Source: Parvibaculum sp049651025 (GTDB taxonomy: Bacteria > Pseudomonadota > Alphaproteobacteria > Parvibaculales > Parvibaculaceae). From it: 34,875 bases of DNA. Both the position numbers and the translations under genes were made by a program. Shown here one piece after another: positions 1-8,078 of this stretch. The stretch lies in assembly GCF_049651025.1 (NCBI RefSeq), contig NZ_JBASBH010000100.1, forward strand, positions 1 to 34,875, read 5' to 3'. How positions within the stretch are numbered: the first letter of the stretch is position 1; every line of letters begins with the position of its first letter. The notes under the pieces are model-generated. The model saw only the letters and a list, made by a program, of their open reading frames with translations, had not been told where the DNA came from and searched no databases.

Positions 1-929
1 TTCCAGGCTTCAAAGGCAGCGACGTCCACGTCGATGCCGTCCATCAGGCGCCAGCCCGTCTGGCGAACGGCGATGCCACCGCCCTCCTCCACAATTTCCA
101 CTTGCTCGCCTTGAGCGGCCGCCAGCGCCGCAAGATATTCTGCAAATGCGAGCGGTCCGCCCGGCTTCGTGCCAAGAAGCGCGGCAGTCTCGTCATAGAA
201 TTGCATGCCAATGAGACGAGCAGCGTGACCGAGATGGCTCAGCGTTTCATCGGGACCGAAAAGCGCAAGCATGGTGGGCACGAGCGAGCGGACATATTCC
301 ATCGCATAGGAACGCTCGACTTTCTTCAGCCGCTCTTCAGGCCAGTTTGCCATGTCGAGCTTCGGCGCTTTGGCGGCGTCAAAATCCGGCGCGCTTTCAT
401 CGGGCGCGAAGCGGACGCGTTCACTCTCGGAAATATCGCGGCCGTAATCGTAATAATAGCCTTCTAGGCCCGGCGCGCCTTCGACGGTTTGCCCCGTGCA
501 GACGAATCCCAAGCGCGGATTGCCGAGCGAGACGCCGTTATGGCCATGCCAGCCATGCAGCATGGCCTCGTTGACACTTGCGGGAATGGCGCAGATGGCC
601 GCGCCGTGCCATATCCAGCGCGGCGGCGGATAACGGACCCACGCCTTGCGATCGCTCTCAGGCATGTATTCCGTTTTGACGCCGCCAAGCGCGTTTGAAA
701 AATAGTGATACTGGGCGCAGGCGACGGCATCCGGCAGCGTATCGAGGTCGAGCTTTTTCAGGCCGGGCAGAAATTTTTCAAGGTGCTGACGGCGGAAGTG
801 GCCGAAGACGAAACTCGCCGCCGCCTTCTCGTCCTTGCGGGTTATCAGCGCCAGCACAAGACCCGTCATCAAGGCGTTGTAGATTTTCGCAACAGCCTTG
901 TACCCGCCAAGCGAGGGAGCGACGCTCAT
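1..929 (-). CDS. Unrecognised cytoplasmic protein, 3' end cut by window edge
   Basis: An open frame reads from an ATG at 929 to the left edge without a stop (309 residues visible). It begins MSVAPSLGGYKAVAKIY and contains an aromatic and histidine-rich stretch around residues 105-135 (RWIWHGAAICAIP, HGWHGHNG), then a YYYDYGRD segment near residue 160. A helical segment near residues 215-255 (SLVPTMLALFGPDETLSHLG) faintly resembles L-2-amino-thiazoline-4-carboxylate hydrolase-like proteins, but this is a weak impression. I see no signal peptide and no long membrane segment beyond a short hydrophobic stretch near residue 25. Codon use and protein-like composition make the frame convincing. The ATG overlaps the stop of an 18-residue upstream ORF (ATGA), suggesting translational coupling. 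I do not assign a function. Confidence 0.75.
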   Translation of the reverse strand, partial: MSVAPSLGGYKAVAKIYNALMTGLVLALITRKDEKAAASFVFGHFRRQHLEKFLPGLKKLDLDTLPDAVACAQYHYFSNALGGVKTEYMPESDRKAWVRYPPPRWIWHGAAICAIPASVNEAMLHGWHGHNGVSLGNPRLGFVCTGQTVEGAPGLEGYYYDYGRDISESERVRFAPDESAPDFDAAKAPKLDMANWPEERLKKVERSYAMEYVRSLVPTMLALFGPDETLSHLGHAARLIGMQFYDETAALLGTKPGGPLAFAEYLAALAAAQGEQVEIVEEGGGIAVRQTGWRLMDGIDVDVAAFEAW

Positions 930-982
930 TGGAAAATACCGCCGAGATTGGCGAGGATTGCGTTATGTTTGACTTCGGCCAT
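926..982 (-). CDS. 18-residue upstream ORF coupled to the next gene
   Basis: A short frame, MAEVKHNAILANLGGIFQ, starts at 982 behind a plausible ribosome-binding site (GGATGGAG, about 3-8 nt from the ATG). It ends in a TGA that overlaps the ATG of the gene beginning at 929. It could be a small coupled peptide that helps ribosomes reach the downstream start, or the remnant of a longer N-terminus. There is no recognised attenuator codon run. Whether it is translated is inference. Confidence 0.35.
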   Translation of the reverse strand: MAEVKHNAILANLGGIFQ

Positions 983-1099
983 GCGCTCCATCCTTCGCGA
1001 TATCCATCTTTCATTCTGGATAACACATCTTGGCGCGGCAAGCGCAGCAGGAAGCAGCACAAAGCTTCAGACGAGAGCGCGCAAACGCTAACGACCAAA

Positions 1100-1127
1100 A
1101 AATGAGGCGGTAAAAACCGCCTCATTT
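1100..1127 (-). terminator. Rho-independent terminator after the repeat lipoprotein
   Basis: A perfect 12-bp stem (AAATGAGGCGGT paired with ACCGCCTCATTT) closes a 4-nt loop at 1112-1115. On the minus strand it is followed by further U residues. It lies 25 nt beyond the stop of the lipoprotein gene at 1152 and separates it from the gene at 929. Confidence 0.85.
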
Positions 1128-1151
1128 CCGGGAGGGAGCATCAAAATCGCA

Positions 1152-1883
1152 CTATTTTCCGACAGGAACCAACGAGGTAACCGTGCCGAGCAAATCGGTC
1201 GGATTGGAGCCGCCAACCGCCGTTCCCAATGTCGACAGCAAACCAAGGGCGTCCTGAACCTTTGCCGTCGGATCGCCGCCAGTTGGAAGCGCACCGGAGA
1301 GGGCCGCAAGCGGTGTGCCCGCCGTCAGGTCGCCAAGGAGTGCCGTCGGATCGCCGCTGCCACCGGGAAGCGAGGGAATGGTGCCAGCAGGGACGATGTC
1401 GCCGAGGGCTCCACCGTTGCCGCCAGCGAGCAACCCGCCAACGACGCCGTTTGTGCCCACAATGCCGGTGAGCGGGTCCTGACCGGTCAGGTCGACGAGC
1501 AAGCCGTCCTTGCCGTTCACGCCGAGGCCGGGGATCTGACCTGTGACCATATCAAGCGGGATAGCCCCGGATATCTGATCGACAACAGGTGAGAGCTGGC
1601 TCGATATCGGTGCGAGCTGGTCCATGGGGATCACGCCGCCCAGTTCTCCGCTCGAACCACCACCGAGAAGACCTTCCGTGCCGAGGATCGGGTCCGTCAG
1701 CGCTGCAACGCCGAGCCCTTCGGTAACGCCGCCGCTGCCGGTGACGCCAAGTTGCGGAGTCGTCAGAGTACCCGGCGTGCCGCCACCGCCGCCAGTTCCG
1801 CTGACGCCATCGCTGCCGCAAGCAGCGAGCAGAGGCAAGACGCTTGCGAGCAGAAGACCCCGCGAAAGTTTTGAGTTCAACAT
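1152..1883 (-). CDS. Glycine/leucine-rich repeat lipoprotein (paralogue 1)
   Basis: This 243-residue protein carries a lipoprotein signal peptide with lipobox L-A-A-C at Cys22, followed by a Gly/Ser linker (residues 23-40). The mature part is low-complexity Gly/Leu/Pro/Asp with no aromatic residues. It contains two copies of a loose repeat (residues 43-86 and 118-165) of the form GLGxxGxxGxxxxLxGxDxxGxxxGxxG followed by GGxxGxL. A second, longer lipoprotein at 18345-19382 has three copies of the same unit. Proteins of this look are often auto-annotated as collagen-like, but there is no strict G-X-Y triplet run. The ATG at 1883 is preferred over that at 1898 because GGGAGAA sits about 7 nt before it. 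Lipidation and export are expected; location in inner or outer membrane and function are unknown. Confidence 0.8.
   Translation of the reverse strand: MLNSKLSRGLLLASVLPLLAACGSDGVSGTGGGGGTPGTLTTPQLGVTGSGGVTEGLGVAALTDPILGTEGLLGGGSSGELGGVIPMDQLAPISSQLSPVVDQISGAIPLDMVTGQIPGLGVNGKDGLLVDLTGQDPLTGIVGTNGVVGGLLAGGNGGALGDIVPAGTIPSLPGGSGDPTALLGDLTAGTPLAALSGALPTGGDPTAKVQDALGLLSTLGTAVGGSNPTDLLGTVTSLVPVGK
1389..1757 (-). repeat. Two coding repeats of about 45-50 residues
   Basis: Unit 1 is encoded at 1626-1757 and unit 2 at 1389-1532. Both begin P-x-LGV-(T/N)-G and end in a GG/GN-rich turn before a Pro. The units are diverged in DNA, so this is a protein-level repeat and not a recent duplication. It matches the units encoded at 18654-19205. 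Confidence 0.55.
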
Positions 1884-1974
1884 TTTCACTTCTCCCATCC
1901 AGATGACTGATCGGAGGCTACGCCGTCGTTTTAGTGAACGGTGTAAAGGCTTGTGCGCTTAAGTCGGGATTTGT

Positions 1975-1986
1975 TCCGTTAACGGA
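1975..1986. promoter_or_regulatory. Perfect 12-bp palindrome, candidate operator
   Basis: TCCGTTAACGGA is a perfect palindrome, 92 nt upstream of the lipoprotein start at 1883 and 141 nt upstream of the divergent P450. A near-identical site (TCCGTAAACGGA) lies upstream of the paralogous lipoprotein at 19513. The binding protein is unknown. Confidence 0.45.
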
Positions 1987-2126
1987 GACCGTGAGGGGCA
2001 AGCGCATGGATGGCCGGATTTGATCCCCTGATTGGCCTCTTGGGCACTCCTGTATGAGAGCGCTGCTGTTCATATGTCTTGTCGGCTGATCGATATTGGG
2101 ACAATGGCGGATTGGGGAGACGATTT

Positions 2127-3539
2127 ATGGCCGCGCAAATTGCAACAACAACAACATTTGCGGATACGATTCCGGCAAGGCCGCATGCGCCAGACAAGGC
2201 GCCGGGATTAGCCTCCGTCCTTCTCCGCCCGCATCTGCTCGGAAACCTCATCGCGTCGTTTCCAGATTTCTGGTACGAGACCGACTTCTCGGATTTTCGC
2301 GTCGGCATAGCCAGCGCCGGGCGCGGCATATTCATCAACGAGCCGAACGCCATCCGGCATGTGCTGGTCACCAATGCCGAGAACTACCCCAAGGACGAAA
2401 ATCAGCTTTCCATTTTGAAGCCGCTGCTTGGCAATGGCTTGCTGACTGCCGACGGCAACATATGGAAGCGCAACCGCAAACTTGCTGCGCCGATATTTCA
2501 GCATTCGAGCGTCAAGGATTTTGCGCCCCTTTTCGTCGCAGTCGCCGAGCGCTCCCTCGATCGCATTCTCGCAAACGGAGAGCCCTTTCTCATCGACCGT
2601 GAAATGACACGGCTGACATTGGAAATTATCGGCGAGAGCATACTCGGCGCGGATCTGAGCAATGACATTGAAGGTATTGCCGATACGGTGACGCACACTC
2701 TCGACAAATTCCCCGCCATGTTTCTCGCAAGTACGTTTCTCCCGCCGCTATTGCGCGACGGCTTCATCGAGCGGCTTGTGCAGCCGGGCCGGCGCAGCCT
2801 CGACGGCTTCGCGCGCAAAATCATCAAGTATGCCAAGGCAAAAAAGAGCGAAAACACATTGCTGAAACGTCTGATGGATGCCTCGATTGCCGATGACGGC
2901 GTGGAGATGAGCGTCGATCAGGTGCGCGACGAGGTGGCGACGTTTCTTCTTGCAGGCCATGAGACGACTGCCACCACGCTGTCCTGGGCATGGTATCTTC
3001 TGACCCTGCACCCAGAAGCGCTTCGACACATCCAATCGGAAATCGAAGAGACCGCCGGTAACAGGCCGCTTACCGCAGATGACGTTCCAAGCTTGCGCTA
3101 TACGCGCGCGGTGATCGACGAGACGCTCCGCCTCTATCCTGTCGTCGCCAATATCATGCGCAAGATCGTCAAGGATGACGAAATGCCAGACGGCACGGAG
3201 CTGCGCGGAGGACGCACGATCCTGATCTCGCCCTGGGTCATGCACCGGCATCGCAGCTACTGGCGCGATCCCGATCGCTTCGATCCGACACGCTTTCTCG
3301 GAGAGCAGGCGAAGTCTGTTCCGCGTTACGGCTATCTTCCATTCGGCGGCGGGGCGCGGGTCTGCATTGGCGCAAGCTTTGCGTTGCTGGAAGCGGTTCT
3401 CATTCTCGGCACATATGCGAGACGTGCGGATATTCGCATCGTCAATGCCGATGCCGTGATGCCGCAAGCACGGATCGTTTTGCGGCCGACGGTTCCTATT
3501 CGCGCAATCGCGACATTGCGGGCGAACCAACTTCGTTAA
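2127..3539 (+). CDS. Cytochrome P450 monooxygenase
   Basis: A 470-residue soluble P450. Visible motifs are the I-helix oxygen-activation site AGHETT (residues 276-281), the K-helix ExxR (Glu332-Arg335, in DETLRLYP), the PERF-like region FDPTRF (about 385-390) and the heme-ligand loop FGGGARVCIG with Cys413 as the iron thiolate ligand. There is no membrane anchor, as usual in bacteria. Electrons must come from a ferredoxin/reductase pair, none of which is in the window. The sequence style resembles bacterial relatives of the fatty acid/alkane-type P450s, so a hydrophobic substrate is likely but not proven. Start at 2127 is chosen because GGGGAGA lies 7 nt upstream; the frame is open to 2079. 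It stands alone, divergent from the repeat lipoprotein. Confidence 0.93.
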   Translation: MAAQIATTTTFADTIPARPHAPDKAPGLASVLLRPHLLGNLIASFPDFWYETDFSDFRVGIASAGRGIFINEPNAIRHVLVTNAENYPKDENQLSILKPLLGNGLLTADGNIWKRNRKLAAPIFQHSSVKDFAPLFVAVAERSLDRILANGEPFLIDREMTRLTLEIIGESILGADLSNDIEGIADTVTHTLDKFPAMFLASTFLPPLLRDGFIERLVQPGRRSLDGFARKIIKYAKAKKSENTLLKRLMDASIADDGVEMSVDQVRDEVATFLLAGHETTATTLSWAWYLLTLHPEALRHIQSEIEETAGNRPLTADDVPSLRYTRAVIDETLRLYPVVANIMRKIVKDDEMPDGTELRGGRTILISPWVMHRHRSYWRDPDRFDPTRFLGEQAKSVPRYGYLPFGGGARVCIGASFALLEAVLILGTYARRADIRIVNADAVMPQARIVLRPTVPIRAIATLRANQLR

Positions 3540-3680
3540 TGCACGCCCACACAGACGATGACAAAACTCAACGCAATACAATCAAGTTGTCTGAGCCAGC
3601 TTGATAAGGTCTTCCCATGTTGATCGGTATACGGAGATGCTCTGAAGCACTCCTGCTCCGCAATCAGGGAGGAGACCAGA

Positions 3681-4160
3681 TTGAAAAGAGTTCATCATAT
3701 TTTGGCAGCAGGCGTCCTGGCCGCCGGCTTTGTCGCGTTTTTCGCTAGCACGAGCGCACAGGCCGCTCTGGAATCGGGAAAGCCGCACTACTTCCTGCAA
3801 ACGGGTTCCGACCTCGAAAAGGCTTGCGCCAATCCGGTCGATGCAAAAGCCATAACCGCAGAGGAACGCGAACGCCTGCTCATTTGCGGCTCCTATATAC
3901 AGGGCTTTCTCGCGCATTACGGCTTGGTGCGGCAGGAAATAAAATCGGCTTCGTTCTGTCTGCCTTCGGGAGGCATCAGCGGCGAGAAAGTGCGCGCGCT
4001 CTTCCTTGTGCTCCTGCAACAAAAGCCGCAAATCCGGGATTTGCCCGCAAGCGTCGATCTGGCGACAAGCCTTGCATGGGGATATTCATGCGCTCAAGCG
4101 ACAGGCGCCAACACGTCCGGCGCCGACAAATCAAAGCGAAGCGAAACGGGAGCGCATTAA
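3681..4160 (+). CDS. Secreted Rap1a/Tai-family protein
   Basis: A 159-residue periplasmic protein with signal peptide (residues 1-28, cleavage after AQA). The mature part shows the Rap1a/Tai immunity-protein pattern: C-x2-Y-I-x-GF (Cys69), FCLPSGGIS (Cys93), an amphipathic helix with LLQQKP, and a closing LAWGYSC (Cys137). The four cysteines (49, 69, 93, 137) could form two disulfides. Known Rap1a/Tai proteins neutralise amidase effectors of type VI secretion, but many family members sit alone as general periplasmic proteins. No effector or secretion gene is adjacent here. The start is a TTG with GGGAGGAG 5-12 nt upstream. The last 20 residues are Ser/Lys-rich and probably disordered. Confidence 0.75.
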   Translation: MKRVHHILAAGVLAAGFVAFFASTSAQAALESGKPHYFLQTGSDLEKACANPVDAKAITAEERERLLICGSYIQGFLAHYGLVRQEIKSASFCLPSGGISGEKVRALFLVLLQQKPQIRDLPASVDLATSLAWGYSCAQATGANTSGADKSKRSETGAH

Positions 4161-4189
4161 ACGCGCACCTCCCAACACGGGCCGTGACA

Positions 4190-4363
4190 TCAATTCGCGT
4201 GGGTAAAATTTTCACTACGCCGGTCTCTCCATTCGGAGAGGAGCGCGACCAGAAGCCCGCGAAGCTCGCTGTCGCTCAAGCTGCGAACGGCACCGGCCAG
4301 ATCGCTCAGCATATCGTCGAGCGGGGTTGCGAATTCTTCAGTCACGATACGCTTGTCGTCCAT
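4190..4363 (-). CDS. 57-residue acidic helical protein, unknown
   Basis: Reads MDDKRIVTEEF, then an amphipathic helix-rich segment (SDLAGAVRSLSDSELRGLL) ending WRDRRSENFTHAN. The start at 4363 has AAAGAGG about 10 nt upstream; the frame is open to 4465 but the extension has no protein character. It converges with the Rap1a-like gene, 29 nt apart. No family recognised; cytoplasmic by default. Confidence 0.5.
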   Translation of the reverse strand: MDDKRIVTEEFATPLDDMLSDLAGAVRSLSDSELRGLLVALLSEWRDRRSENFTHAN

Positions 4364-4691
4364 GATCGGTGCCTCTTTGTCGCGTAAACGGTTTCTTGCC
4401 GATTCACTTCCCCCACACTCAAGATGAGGGAAAACGCTCGCGATGACTGTGGAAAACTGTGCCAATTCGTAAAAGCCCCCGCGTGTATTGGGGGCATAGA
4501 CAGAGATCCATGATTGGAAAAATACCGTAGTGACGCTGTCTTTTTCAAATCACGGAGGACAACACAGGATCGAGTTCTTGTGATCGACTGTCGAGACGTG
4601 CACAATACAACCGGGACGGATTAAATGTTCGCTGCGAATTTTGTGGGGGCGCAGTCGCTATAGGCCAGTCGATCGTAGGGAGGAAGACGCG
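4364..4691. other. Intergenic region before the OmpR-type regulator
   Basis: A stretch of 328 bp with no convincing gene and more A/T than its flanks. It must contain the regulator's promoter. One hairpin (4475-4495) is described separately. An ACGGATTA half-site at 4616-4623 resembles the half-sites upstream of tadG and the second lipoprotein, but a match this short can arise by chance. Confidence 0.4.
4475..4495 (-). terminator. G/C hairpin with U tract on minus strand
   Basis: GCCCCC pairs with GGGGGC across a 9-nt loop. On the minus strand the stem is followed by TTTTACG, the shape of an intrinsic terminator. It would stop leftward transcription about 110 nt before the small gene at 4363, so it may be an attenuator or the end of an unannotated leftward transcript. 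Confidence 0.35.
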
Positions 4692-5468
4692 ATGAGATAT
4701 GCCGTGGCATCTGAGGACAATGTCGAGGCTGCAGGTGAAGACGCCGTTTCGATTCTACTCGTCGATGATGATCCCGATATTCGGTCAGAATTGAGTGAAT
4801 ATCTTTCCGCTCACGGTTTCTCTATCAGCGAAGCCGCTGATCGGCGGTCGGCGTTGCAGCAATTTGCCGCGAAACCACATAACCTTGTCGTGCTCGATCT
4901 CTGGATCGGAAAAGATAACGGTTTCGATTTTCTGCGTGAAATCCGTCAGACTCATTCCACGCCATGCATCATGGTAACGGCGCATGGCGAAGCGACCGAC
5001 AAGGTCGTGGGGCTTGAGCTCGGTGCGGACGATTATGTCGTAAAGCCTGTCAACCTTCGCGAACTTCTTGCACGTATTCGCGCGCTTTTACGCCGCTCAG
5101 GTAGCAATGGTGGTGGCAACCACAATGGCGGAACCGTCAAGAAAGACAGCAGCGACCCCGCGGCCAATGGTTGGCATTTCGATCCCGTGCGACGCAACCT
5201 TCTTTCGCCGGAAGGTGAGCTTGTGCCACTGACGACGGCGGAATGCGATCTTCTGATCGAGCTTGTCGCGCATGAAGGTCGCCCGCAGACACGAGAAGAC
5301 CTTTGTCGCCGTGTGTTTAACCGAGCGTGGCAGCCTTATGACAGAAGCCTCGACAGTATCGTCGTGAAGCTGCGCCGCAAGCTTGAACCCAATCCCGATC
5401 ATCCGATGGTCATCAAGACGATCCGCGGCAAAGGCTATCTTTTCACCGGGTTTCCGACGGAGCCGTAA
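4692..5468 (+). CDS. OmpR/PhoB-type response regulator
   Basis: 258 residues. The receiver domain (about 19-135) has the acidic cluster DDD (25-27), phospho-acceptor Asp69 (VVLDLW), Thr97 and Lys118 (VVKPV). A Gly/Asn-rich linker (137-148) leads to a winged-helix DNA-binding domain (about 160-255) ending in the typical RGKGYLFTG. The start at 4692 is chosen for GGGAGGAAG about 5 nt upstream. The gene is convergent with the histidine kinase at 5443-7614 and their 3' ends overlap by 26 nt, which together suggest a cognate pair. Because that kinase belongs to the flp operon, the likely targets are pilus promoters; this is inference. DNA targets for this family are usually direct repeats. Confidence 0.92.
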   Translation: MRYAVASEDNVEAAGEDAVSILLVDDDPDIRSELSEYLSAHGFSISEAADRRSALQQFAAKPHNLVVLDLWIGKDNGFDFLREIRQTHSTPCIMVTAHGEATDKVVGLELGADDYVVKPVNLRELLARIRALLRRSGSNGGGNHNGGTVKKDSSDPAANGWHFDPVRRNLLSPEGELVPLTTAECDLLIELVAHEGRPQTREDLCRRVFNRAWQPYDRSLDSIVVKLRRKLEPNPDHPMVIKTIRGKGYLFTGFPTEP

Positions 5469-7614
5469 GGGCCGCCTGCATAGTCAGTGCGACAAAGCCA
5501 CCTTGCTCATGATTGCCAAGCGCAAGGTGGCCACCACTTTCGCGAATGATCGTGTCACAAATAGCCAGGCCGAGACCTGTGCCCTGCTCCGCCGGCTTTG
5601 TTGTGAAAAAGGGCTCAAGGGCGCGCTTGATCACGCCAGGCGGAAATCCCGGCCCATTATCCTCGATGCGCAGAACGACTTCACCCTCCCTTTCCGGCGA
5701 AGTGAAAGATCGAATGCATATCTTTCCGCCCCCTGCCTCTCCGCGCCCGTCGCCGCCCACGCCGGAAATGGCGTCCGTGGCGTTCTGGATAAGATTCGTC
5801 AGCACCTGTTCAAGTTGCAACTCATCCGCCTGAACGGTGAGGCCCTCGGCCAGATCGAGTTCGACGGTGACGCCCGCATGTTCCAGCACGTGGCGTATCA
5901 TCAGCAGAACTCCTTCGACGAGTTCATCGACTGAAACCGCAGCGCTCTCACCGACGCTCTTGCGCCCAAACCTGCGCATGCGGTCTATGACATTCGCTGC
6001 GCGGTCGACCTGCGCCAGAACGCGAGCGATCTTGACCCCGACTGCGGCGGCATCGAACTTCGGAGAGGAAAGCAATGCTTCCAGGTTCTGTGTGGCGAGG
6101 GAAATCGTGTTAAGCGGTTGCTTCAATTCATGCGCGATGCTGGCCGACATCTGCCCCAGCGCGGCCATTTTCGCCGTCTGTGCGAGTTGGGCCTGTTCCT
6201 CGCGCAACAACAAGGCTTGCCGCAGGATGAATGCGAATCGCTCCGCAAAGACAATCCCGTCGGCGCTCAAACCTTCGGCCGCATCTGTCGTGCAGAGCAG
6301 ATAGGCGGCCTGCCCCCTGAGCGGCAGAGCGAAGGCAACGATGCTCCCTCCATCGAGCTTCAGCGCCTCACGAATGGCGCCCGTCGTTGGATCTTCGATC
6401 GCATAGAGTTTGAATCGCGATTCTGCGGTAGCGGCAGCGATCTCATCAACCACAACCCCCGCCGATCGATCAAGAATGCGCGGCGCGGGGATTAGTATTC
6501 GTGGCCTGCCATCGAAACCCGGCTCAACTATCGCCGCTTCTTCGCCACCTATATTCTCACAAAGAAGTTCCGTGAGACGAGCGAGCTTTTCTCGTGGCGT
6601 CCGGCTATCGAGCAGGAGCCGCAAGCCTTCGAGCATGGCATCGTCCTCGACGCGACGACGTTCTTCACGATGCCTGGCCGAGCGCACTTGCGACAATGCC
6701 GCCGTCGCTTCATTCATCAGCGTCGAGGCACTTCGTGCAGGTATGCAAGTCAGCGTGCCGACATAGGTCGGAAGGCCGGAAATATCGTTTTCGCGCTGCA
6801 TGGCCGAAACGTAGAATATGTTGTCAGCCGACATTCGCGCAGCGGGCCCTTCGCTTATCTGCGCGCGCATGTGGCGAATACTCGGCTCGACCTGCAGCAG
6901 ATCGAAAAGATTTCGCCCGCCAGCACCGACAATCAATGCTTGAAGATTTGCGCCTTCGATTGTACCGGCAAGGTCGGCGCGGCGATTGAGAACACGGCGG
7001 CAGCGCATGACGCCGTCGGAAGCCGCTTCCCAAACAATATCGACGCCGAATTCGAGCCAGGCGAGAGTTTCCGCGCTCACCGTTGCAAGGCGACGCCGGG
7101 CCACCTCCTCAGACGTGCCGCGTTCAATGCGAGCGAGTGCCGCTGCGACTAGCCGCGCAAGAGAGGAAAGGTAGCGTAACCTTTCACCATCAGGCTCGGC
7201 GCCCGATACAAAGAAACCGGCAAAGCTTTCCCACCCCGTGGACTGGTTAATGGCTGTTAGTGCGCCCCATTGTGGAGCATCGCGCATGGCCTCGAAACTG
7301 CGCGCACTGGCTCTTGCGCGCCTGAACCAATCTTCGAAATTCCTGTTCTCGGCAATCGCCGGGCCGTCGCCCGATACCGTTTGCCACACAATCAATGGCC
7401 TGCCGTCGGATGCCGCGCTGATTTCGCAAATCGCGAGTTTGGAACCGCCGTCAACGCGCGCAATCAGATCGAGACCGGAGCGCAGAGCCGCGCGTAACTC
7501 TTCAGCTTCATGCGCCGTCGCCAGCGCCGAGGAAAACTCGATCAGCGCCAGCTCCGACGCCGCGCTTCCTCCAGGCTCGACTTCCAATCTGCTCGACGAT
7601 CCCATGAGCTGCAT
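5443..7614 (-). CDS. Soluble GAF/PAS sensor histidine kinase in the flp operon
   Basis: A 723-residue kinase with no transmembrane segment. The N-terminus has a GAF-like module (about 22-165), a PAS-like module (about 185-295), a short coiled segment (305-330) and a second GAF-like module (about 335-470). Then come HisKA with phospho-acceptor His495 (SIAHELKQPLN) and HATPase_c with N box (NLIQNATDA, near 607), G1 (DNGPGFPPG) and G2 (GTGLGLA). It begins 14 nt after the tadE stop with GGGGAG about 9 nt before its ATG, so it is co-transcribed with flp and tadE. It probably senses a cytoplasmic signal and phosphorylates the OmpR-type regulator at 4692-5468. Pseudomonas PprA/PprB is a known precedent for two-component control of Tad pili, but with a different domain design. 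Confidence 0.9.
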   Translation of the reverse strand: MQLMGSSSRLEVEPGGSAASELALIEFSSALATAHEAEELRAALRSGLDLIARVDGGSKLAICEISAASDGRPLIVWQTVSGDGPAIAENRNFEDWFRRARASARSFEAMRDAPQWGALTAINQSTGWESFAGFFVSGAEPDGERLRYLSSLARLVAAALARIERGTSEEVARRRLATVSAETLAWLEFGVDIVWEAASDGVMRCRRVLNRRADLAGTIEGANLQALIVGAGGRNLFDLLQVEPSIRHMRAQISEGPAARMSADNIFYVSAMQRENDISGLPTYVGTLTCIPARSASTLMNEATAALSQVRSARHREERRRVEDDAMLEGLRLLLDSRTPREKLARLTELLCENIGGEEAAIVEPGFDGRPRILIPAPRILDRSAGVVVDEIAAATAESRFKLYAIEDPTTGAIREALKLDGGSIVAFALPLRGQAAYLLCTTDAAEGLSADGIVFAERFAFILRQALLLREEQAQLAQTAKMAALGQMSASIAHELKQPLNTISLATQNLEALLSSPKFDAAAVGVKIARVLAQVDRAANVIDRMRRFGRKSVGESAAVSVDELVEGVLLMIRHVLEHAGVTVELDLAEGLTVQADELQLEQVLTNLIQNATDAISGVGGDGRGEAGGGKICIRSFTSPEREGEVVLRIEDNGPGFPPGVIKRALEPFFTTKPAEQGTGLGLAICDTIIRESGGHLALGNHEQGGFVALTMQAALTAPSETR

Positions 7615-7628
7615 GAATGCTTGCTCCC

Positions 7629-8078
7629 CTAGCCCGATGGATCGGCGACGATGAATGTCGTCGATACGGGTGGCAGATTCGAGAGATCGGGGACAAAGGG
7701 CAAAGACGGCAGATCCACATTCGATTCATTGACGCTGACACGGATCACCGTCTTGCCGTTCGCTGTGGTTATGTCGACAGCAGGCGTGGCGTTTCTGACG
7801 AGCCCCGAATAGCCGGCGAGCGCTTCATTCATTGCAGTGATCGCGCTGCTTCTACGCTCAGCATCCGTCAACCCGGCAACGGCGGCGCGGCCGCCTTCCG
7901 CCACCACGTAAGACAATGCAATGCGCCCGGCAAACTGAAAGCCGAAAGCTATGATGCCAAACAGCATCATCAGGAACAGGCCGGCCACCATCGCGAATTC
8001 GATGGCAACCGTACCCCGTTCGTCCCGAGCCAGAGCTTGCCTCCGCTCCGCTTTTAACCGTCTGCCGAAGATGCGCAT
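7629..8078 (-). CDS. tadE: TadE-like minor pseudopilin
   Basis: 149 residues. The N-terminal positive leader ends DERG, followed by TVAIEFAMVAGLF, which matches the TadE prepilin signature (Gly, then hydrophobic helix with Glu at position +5 of the mature protein). A hydrophobic segment covers about 24-46; the C-terminal domain is periplasmic with a Pro/Ser-rich tail. The prepilin peptidase would cleave after Gly22. TadE is a minor pseudopilin needed for Flp pilus assembly. The ATG directly abuts the flp stop codon (TAA-ATG), so translation is tightly coupled. Confidence 0.85.
   Translation of the reverse strand: MRIFGRRLKAERRQALARDERGTVAIEFAMVAGLFLMMLFGIIAFGFQFAGRIALSYVVAEGGRAAVAGLTDAERRSSAITAMNEALAGYSGLVRNATPAVDITTANGKTVIRVSVNESNVDLPSLPFVPDLSNLPPVSTTFIVADPSG

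Noticed and set aside
464..730. 88-codon minus-strand frame near the left edge
   Set aside because: It is out of frame with the continuous 309-residue coding frame on the same strand, which has far better protein character.
2748..3581. 277-codon minus-strand frame within the P450 gene
   Set aside because: The plus strand encodes all P450 motifs in order; the minus frame is a shadow.
3582..4031. 149-codon minus-strand frame opposite the Rap1a-like gene
   Set aside because: The plus frame has a signal peptide, family motifs and a ribosome-binding site; the minus frame has none.
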